Shown piece after piece: positions 20,717 to 24,196 of a DNA stretch of 24,196 bases (position 1 is the stretch's first letter; each line of letters starts with the position of its first letter). The notes under the pieces were generated by a model. The model made no database searches, was not told the DNA's origin, and was given only the letters and a program-made list of their open reading frames with translations. A program made the translations under genes and the position numbers. The stretch lies in NCBI GenBank assembly GCA_009602725.1, contig WELB01000027.1, positions 395,459-419,654 of the forward strand. Direction: 5' to 3'. The stretch comes from Spirogloea muscicola. Lineage: Eukaryota > Streptophyta > Zygnematophyceae > Spirogloeales > Spirogloeaceae.

Positions 20717-20998
20717 AGCGGTTTCGGAGAAAATTTGCTCGTTCTCTGAAATCGTAATGGTTCGGGCGGGAAGGTCGAATGACCCCCGGGGGCTTACACC
20801 TCGGGAGTGGATTGACAAGAAGTTTGCTCGGCCGGTTTGTGCAGAAGTTGGACAGTCTCAAGCGGGGAAAATGCAATGCAATAGTCTTGTGCCGCTTGAT
20901 GATGGTTTTAGGCGGCGTCTCTCGGGCCCGCCTCTCCCCAGCTCCCTATCTGTAAATTGTCGGGGCATTTTGACGAGACGCTGGACCTNCCCTCGCAG
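20641..20998. promoter_or_regulatory. divergent region METTL13 / MHF1 with (GGC)n and single N
   Basis: The stretch holds about ten GGC triplets near 20688-20718, then AT-richer sequence, then a single N at 20989. It should include the METTL13 promoter. The 5' exon(s) of MHF1 should also map here or be missing at the N. The plus frame reading EWIDKKFARPVCAEV is open but does not resemble the MHF1 N-terminal helices. Confidence 0.5.
20989..20989. other. single N, probable collapsed scaffold join
   Basis: The lone N sits where sequence character changes sharply from AT-richer to CGC-rich, and just where the first exon of MHF1 should precede its second. The real distance across it is unknown. 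Confidence 0.7.
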
Positions 20999-21643
20999 CG
21001 GCGCGGGGCGGCGTGGCGCTCGGCGGCGGCGTCGTGCCCGCGCTCGCGCACCTGGCCTTCGCCTTCACAGGTGCCGCACCTCCAGCGCCGCCGCCATTGC
21101 CGTTCTGCGCACCTCCACCTCCACCACCATTCAGTGGCGACGAGCCGCCGCCGCCGGCCGCCTGCCAAGGCCCTGACCCACTGCCGCCGCCGCCGCCGGC
21201 TTGTCTTGTGGCCGCGGCCGCCGCTCTTCCTGGAGGCAGAGCAGCTGGCCCGGGACCTGGAGGCCTTCGCCGGCCACGCCAACCGCCGATCCGCCAACAG
21301 CAGCGACGTGCTCCTTGCCGGTGAGCCCGCGCCGCCACTGCGGAGCTTCGCGCTGCACGCCCGTCCACCATGGTCAGCAGCTACAGCAGCTGGCGGCGTT
21401 GCTCGTGGCATGTCTGGCCAGCAGCAGCTGTGTGCTGCTAATAGCTCAGCGCTCGCAGCCCGGAGGCGGGCTGCTCTCCTGACGCAGCTGCCATGTATCT
21501 CAGCGAGGCGCAACGAGAGCGTGCTGACCCACCTGCGGCAGCTCATGGTCACGGCCGATGCCTGCGGCCTTGGTGGCCCATCCCTCAAGCGCAGGAAGAC
21601 CGTGGCCGCTAGCAGGGGCCAGAGGCTGATGCCTTCCAGCTGA
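20999..21643 (+). CDS. MHF1: MHF1 / CENP-S histone-fold protein, 5' incomplete, 3 exons seen
   Basis: MHF1 (FAAP16/CENP-S) pairs with MHF2 (CENP-X) as a histone-fold tetramer that binds branched DNA, stimulates FANCM-type helicases and also sits in the kinetochore CCAN. Exons: 20999-21070, 21240-21320, 21504-21643; both introns are GT-AG with matching phase. The joined product runs VVPALAHLAFAFT|EQLARDLEAFAGHANRRS, then ANSSDVLLA|ARRNESVL, then THLRQLM. This is helix 2, loop and helix 3 of the family, with the family's F-A-x-H-A-x-R-x-x-x-N-x-x-D-V signature. The C-terminal tail has SLKRRKT, a basic, possibly nuclear-localising stretch. Helix 1 is missing: the first exon begins at a CTCGCAG acceptor eight bases after the single N. 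The minus-strand METTL13-like gene is the divergent neighbour. Confidence 0.85.
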   Translation, partial: RRGAAWRSAAASCPRSRTWPSPSQVPHLQRRRHCRSAHLHLHHHSVATSRRRRPPAKALTHCRRRRRLVLWPRPPLFLEAEQLARDLEAFAGHANRRSANSSDVLLAGEPAPPLRSFALHARPPWSAATAAGGVARGMSGQQQLCAANSSALAARRRAALLTQLPCISARRNESVLTHLRQLMVTADACGLGGPSLKRRKTVAASRGQRLMPSS

Positions 21644-22011
21644 ATGTTGATGCCATTCAGCCACTCGTTGGACATGCATTACCCAGCCAGTAGCCACTGG
21701 CCACAAGCCTGGCTGCTCAACAGGGCCTGCTCCGCACTAGGATGCCTGTGCCGACTCGGCAAGCAGCCACTGTGTATGGCCCAGCCGGTCAACGACCATG
21801 GTAGCATGAGGGCGCCCGCTACAGCACCCCTCAACAAATGCAGCTGCTTTCAGCTCCAATGGCAGCTCTGTACAGCAAGATGTTGCAGAAAGCCAGTCGC
21901 TGTAAGGTCCGGCAACTTCACTGCAGCTCAGCTTGCCAAGTGCGCTCCTCTTGACAGATGGTGCTCCATGGGAGCAGCTTTGAAGAAAGCTGCAGCATCT
22001 GGCCAGTCCAG
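21644..22011. other. convergent 3' intergenic region, nothing recognised
   Basis: Overlapping open frames on both strands have no domain resemblance. The region should carry the 3' UTRs of MHF1 (+) and of the minus-strand gene ending at 22012. Confidence 0.4.
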
Positions 22012-22780
22012 TCAGGCAGGCCAACCCTCATGAGTGCCGGCATAGTGGTCTGCAGTGGCAGCTGCGCACTGTTCGGCCAGAAACGCAGCAAGCCGGCGCT
22101 GCTCCCAACGAGCCCCTCGGAAGATGGCACGTGAGGCTGGGAGGTCGTCCTGCACGAGCAGTGCCCTGCGAGACGACCACATGATGGTACCCCTCCTTCA
22201 GTGCCACTTCTCATAGCAGCCTGGTGCATTGAGGACGAAGTAAGGAGGAGCGCAGGGCTAAGTAGGCAGGCAGCTGTGGGTGGGGAGGAGGGGTGGAAGA
22301 GGGGTGTGGAAGGAGGGGGCTGATGCGAACCAGGCATCCTGCAGTTGTTCCGCCATCATGCGTTCTCGCTGTACAGGTGTGGGCTTGGGCTCTGCCAACA
22401 GCGCCTCCACTGCATCCCAACGCACGTCACGCCCTGCTGCCCGCCACCGCTCAACTCGTAGCATCTGCTCGCCTGTCAGCTGCGCCACGCGCAATAGCAG
22501 GGTGAAATCAGCTCTGTGGCTGAGGATAGCCTGCCAACCATGCCAAGCGTTAGCGTAACTGCAGTGGAGCGCCTGCAACTGACCGACACACAGCGCATGG
22601 GGATGTCGCCAGGCAGGCTTCCAGCTGCGCCTAGCATGGAGCCTGAACCATCCGCGGCGGCGGCACTGACGGCGGCTGCCTCCGCAGCCTTCCGCCGCTT
22701 CAGCCGCCACCTTTGTGACCAGATGAGATGACGATGTGCACAGAGCTGTTAACGTTGCCACCATCGTCATTCTGTAAGTG
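22012..22780 (-). CDS. minus-strand exons of unknown function (NFRKB-like 3' end or separate gene)
   Basis: Two stretches look coding. The first, 22780-22375, gives QLQALHCSYANAWHGWQAIL, then SHRADFTLLLRVAQL, then VERWRAAGRDVRWDAVEALL. The second, 22149-22012 after a good CTCGTGCAG acceptor, gives DDLPASRAIFRGARWEQRRL, AAFLAEQCAAATADHYAGTH and EGWPA-stop. Donor CCT|GTACAG at 22374 joins them in phase 0. I do not recognise the protein; it is mostly helical and charged. It may continue the upstream gene through a 49-nt intron (22829-22781; AG|GTTGCA to CTGCAG|C keeps frame). Alternatively it may be a separate gene starting at ATG 22770, in which case the upstream gene ends in LQPAH-stop at 22818-22820. 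A plus-strand frame at 22516-22731 also looks plausible, which lowers confidence. Confidence 0.45.
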
Positions 22781-22829
22781 CTGCAGTGGCATAGAGGGAC
22801 AGGGAGTACGTCAGTGAGCGGGTTGCAAC

Positions 22830-24056
22830 CTCAGGTAGAGCTCGGCAGCGTCTGCCAAGAGCTTGGCACTGGGGCTTAGGCCAGTTGAGGCCTCCCACAC
22901 TGCCAGCGACTGCTCCCAGGACAGCCCGGAAGGATCCGCGGCAGGGACTGCGGCGGGCGGTTGCCTGCTGTCACCAGGAATTGCTGCAACATCCAGCGCC
23001 CCGCCTGCGTCGTCACTGCAGACAAGTGACTCAGCAAGTCAGGAAGGCGATGTTGGAGGCTCATTGCCAAGTAACAAGCCTAGCCAGTTGAGAAGCATCC
23101 ATGGGAAGCCAAAGCAGCAGAATGCTGAGATTGACAAAAGTGGAGGAGCGCCTCTAGTGGAGGGGGGTTTTGAGGCTGCCGACATGCGGGGCTGACATAC
23201 TGGGCAAGGCCGGACTCGCGCTCCTGCTGCACCTCGGGGGCGCTTGAGAAGTCTGAGGCGCCAATCTGCCTGACGCCAGAAGCAGCCCCAGCTTGGAACT
23301 GTCAGCAGTTGTGGGTGAACGTGAGCAATGACCGAACATGGCGCAGCTTGTCAGGCACTACGGCGGCTTTGATGCAGGAGGAAGCGCGTGCCTGGCTTGG
23401 AAGCTGGCAATCTCGGCGGCAAAGAGGCGGCGCTGGCGGGCGACATGGCGCCGCCGCTGCACGACAGCCAGCGGCGTCTGCTCGCCGCGGCAGACCGATG
23501 CACCCCTGCGCTCCAGCTCAACGGAGGCGGGCATGGGCGTCTCAGGTTGTGCTCGCTGGCTGGAGGTGGCGGCGGCAGGCCTGGGCCGGCGGCGGTGAGT
23601 GGTCGTCACCATGAGAGGAGCTGGTTTCCGAAGTGCAGATTGCTGCCTCGCAGCAGCGCCGCGACGGCAGCGTCGGCGTCGGCGTCGGGGGCGCAGGCGG
23701 CGGGCGGGAGGTGCGCCGCCAGGCTCGCTCGCTCGGCCGCGCTCAGGCAGCGCCGCCAAGTCTGCGCAGCAGGCGCGGAGGCGGCGCCAGAAGCTGCTGA
23801 GGCTGGCGTCGAAGGTAATGGCGGCGGCGGCGTCAACGAAGGCGGCCGCAGCGGCGTCGTCGAAGGCGACGGCAACGGCGGCGGCGGTGGGGCACCTCCG
23901 CGGTGAGGACGGTTGCCAGGGAGGGCAGGCCCGCGACGGCCGCGGGCAGCAGCAGGCCTTCGACGGCGATGCCATCGCCCGTGGCGATGGCGACGGCCGC
24001 CTCGTCGGCCACCACCTCCCGCGCCGCGGCGTCCCACCGCAGCCGCGCGCACGGCA
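22830..24056 (-). CDS. NFRKB: NFRKB / INO80G-like protein, N-terminus cut by contig end
   Basis: NFRKB is a subunit of the nuclear INO80 chromatin remodeller and carries an N-terminal DEUBAD domain that binds the deubiquitinase UCH37/UCHL5. Exon A (24056-23896) ends LLLPAAVAGLPSLATVLTAE. A 134-nt intron follows. Exon B (23761-23610) gives TWRRCLSAAERASLAAHLPP, then AVAALLRGSNLHFGNQLLSW. The joined VLTAE|TWRRCLS plus FGN matches the family's VLSL-x-TW...LS-x-x-ER...LP...L-x-G-x-NFHFGNP pattern. Exon C (23559-23362) has VELERRGASVCRGEQ and ends before a 92-nt intron, corresponding to the PxVxxYRRG block. Exon D starts at 23269 (QIGASDFSSAPEVQQERESG). Exon E (23015-22830) has SGLSWEQSLAVWEASTGLSP and ADAAELYL. 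The D-E junction phase is unresolved. Exon C follows a short 50-nt intron. Confidence 0.7.

Positions 24057-24196
<140 letters not shown>

Noticed and set aside
20177-21176. Plus-strand Ser/Pro/Gly-rich frames of 190-217 codons
   Set aside because: The first overlaps the METTL13 exon in antisense. The second crosses the single N and is out of frame with the MHF1 exon.

Overview
This window reads as nuclear DNA of a green alga, most likely a trebouxiophyte-type chlorophyte (inference). Genes are split by many short spliceosomal introns (mostly about 50-300 nt, GT...CAG). Coding exons are GC-rich with Ala/Gly/Arg-rich low complexity and (GGC/GCC)n tracts. The gene set is eukaryotic and includes a chloroplast-division MinD with a plastid-type N-terminal extension. 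It is a draft contig: a 354-nt N gap, two single-N joins, and a right end consisting of an Illumina adapter start plus 124 T.

Layout, left to right. 1-1738: no host gene. It holds a dispersed inverted-repeat family, a strong hairpin and a decayed Ty1/copia RNase H-like fragment. 1739-4688 (-): NAD-dependent glycerol-3-phosphate dehydrogenase, rebuilt as 12 exons with all phases consistent. 5285-10502 (+): THUMPD3-type tRNA guanine-N2 methyltransferase, about 15 exons, with the 3' end only partly resolved. 10503-12443: retroelement graveyard with nested inverted copies of copia zinc-knuckle and protease fragments. 12444-13773 (-): MinD, two exons. 13799-14152: assembly gap. About 14736-18619 (+): the SAGA/GCN5-complex adaptor ADA2 with ZZ, SANT and SWIRM domains, including an apparent GC-AG intron. 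18914-20640 (-): METTL13 C-terminal-type methyltransferase. 20999-21643 (+): histone-fold protein MHF1/CENP-S, 5' end lost at a single-N join. 22012-24056 (-): NFRKB (INO80G)-like gene, N-terminus cut by the contig end, plus 3' exons that are either its continuation or a second, unrecognised gene.

The genes do not form one pathway. They are housekeeping genes in alternating orientation: divergent pairs (GPDH/THUMPD3, MinD/ADA2, METTL13/MHF1) and convergent pairs (THUMPD3/MinD, ADA2/METTL13). Several are chromatin or genome-maintenance factors (ADA2, NFRKB, MHF1) and two are methyltransferases of the translation apparatus. I see no CRISPR array, tRNA, rRNA, bacterial-style operon or novel multi-gene system. 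The points most worth a second look are the palindromic copia fragments, the GGGCTGG repeat family, the GC-AG intron, the apparently single-domain METTL13 and the nuclear minD. All exon calls were made by eye from family conservation and splice-site phase.
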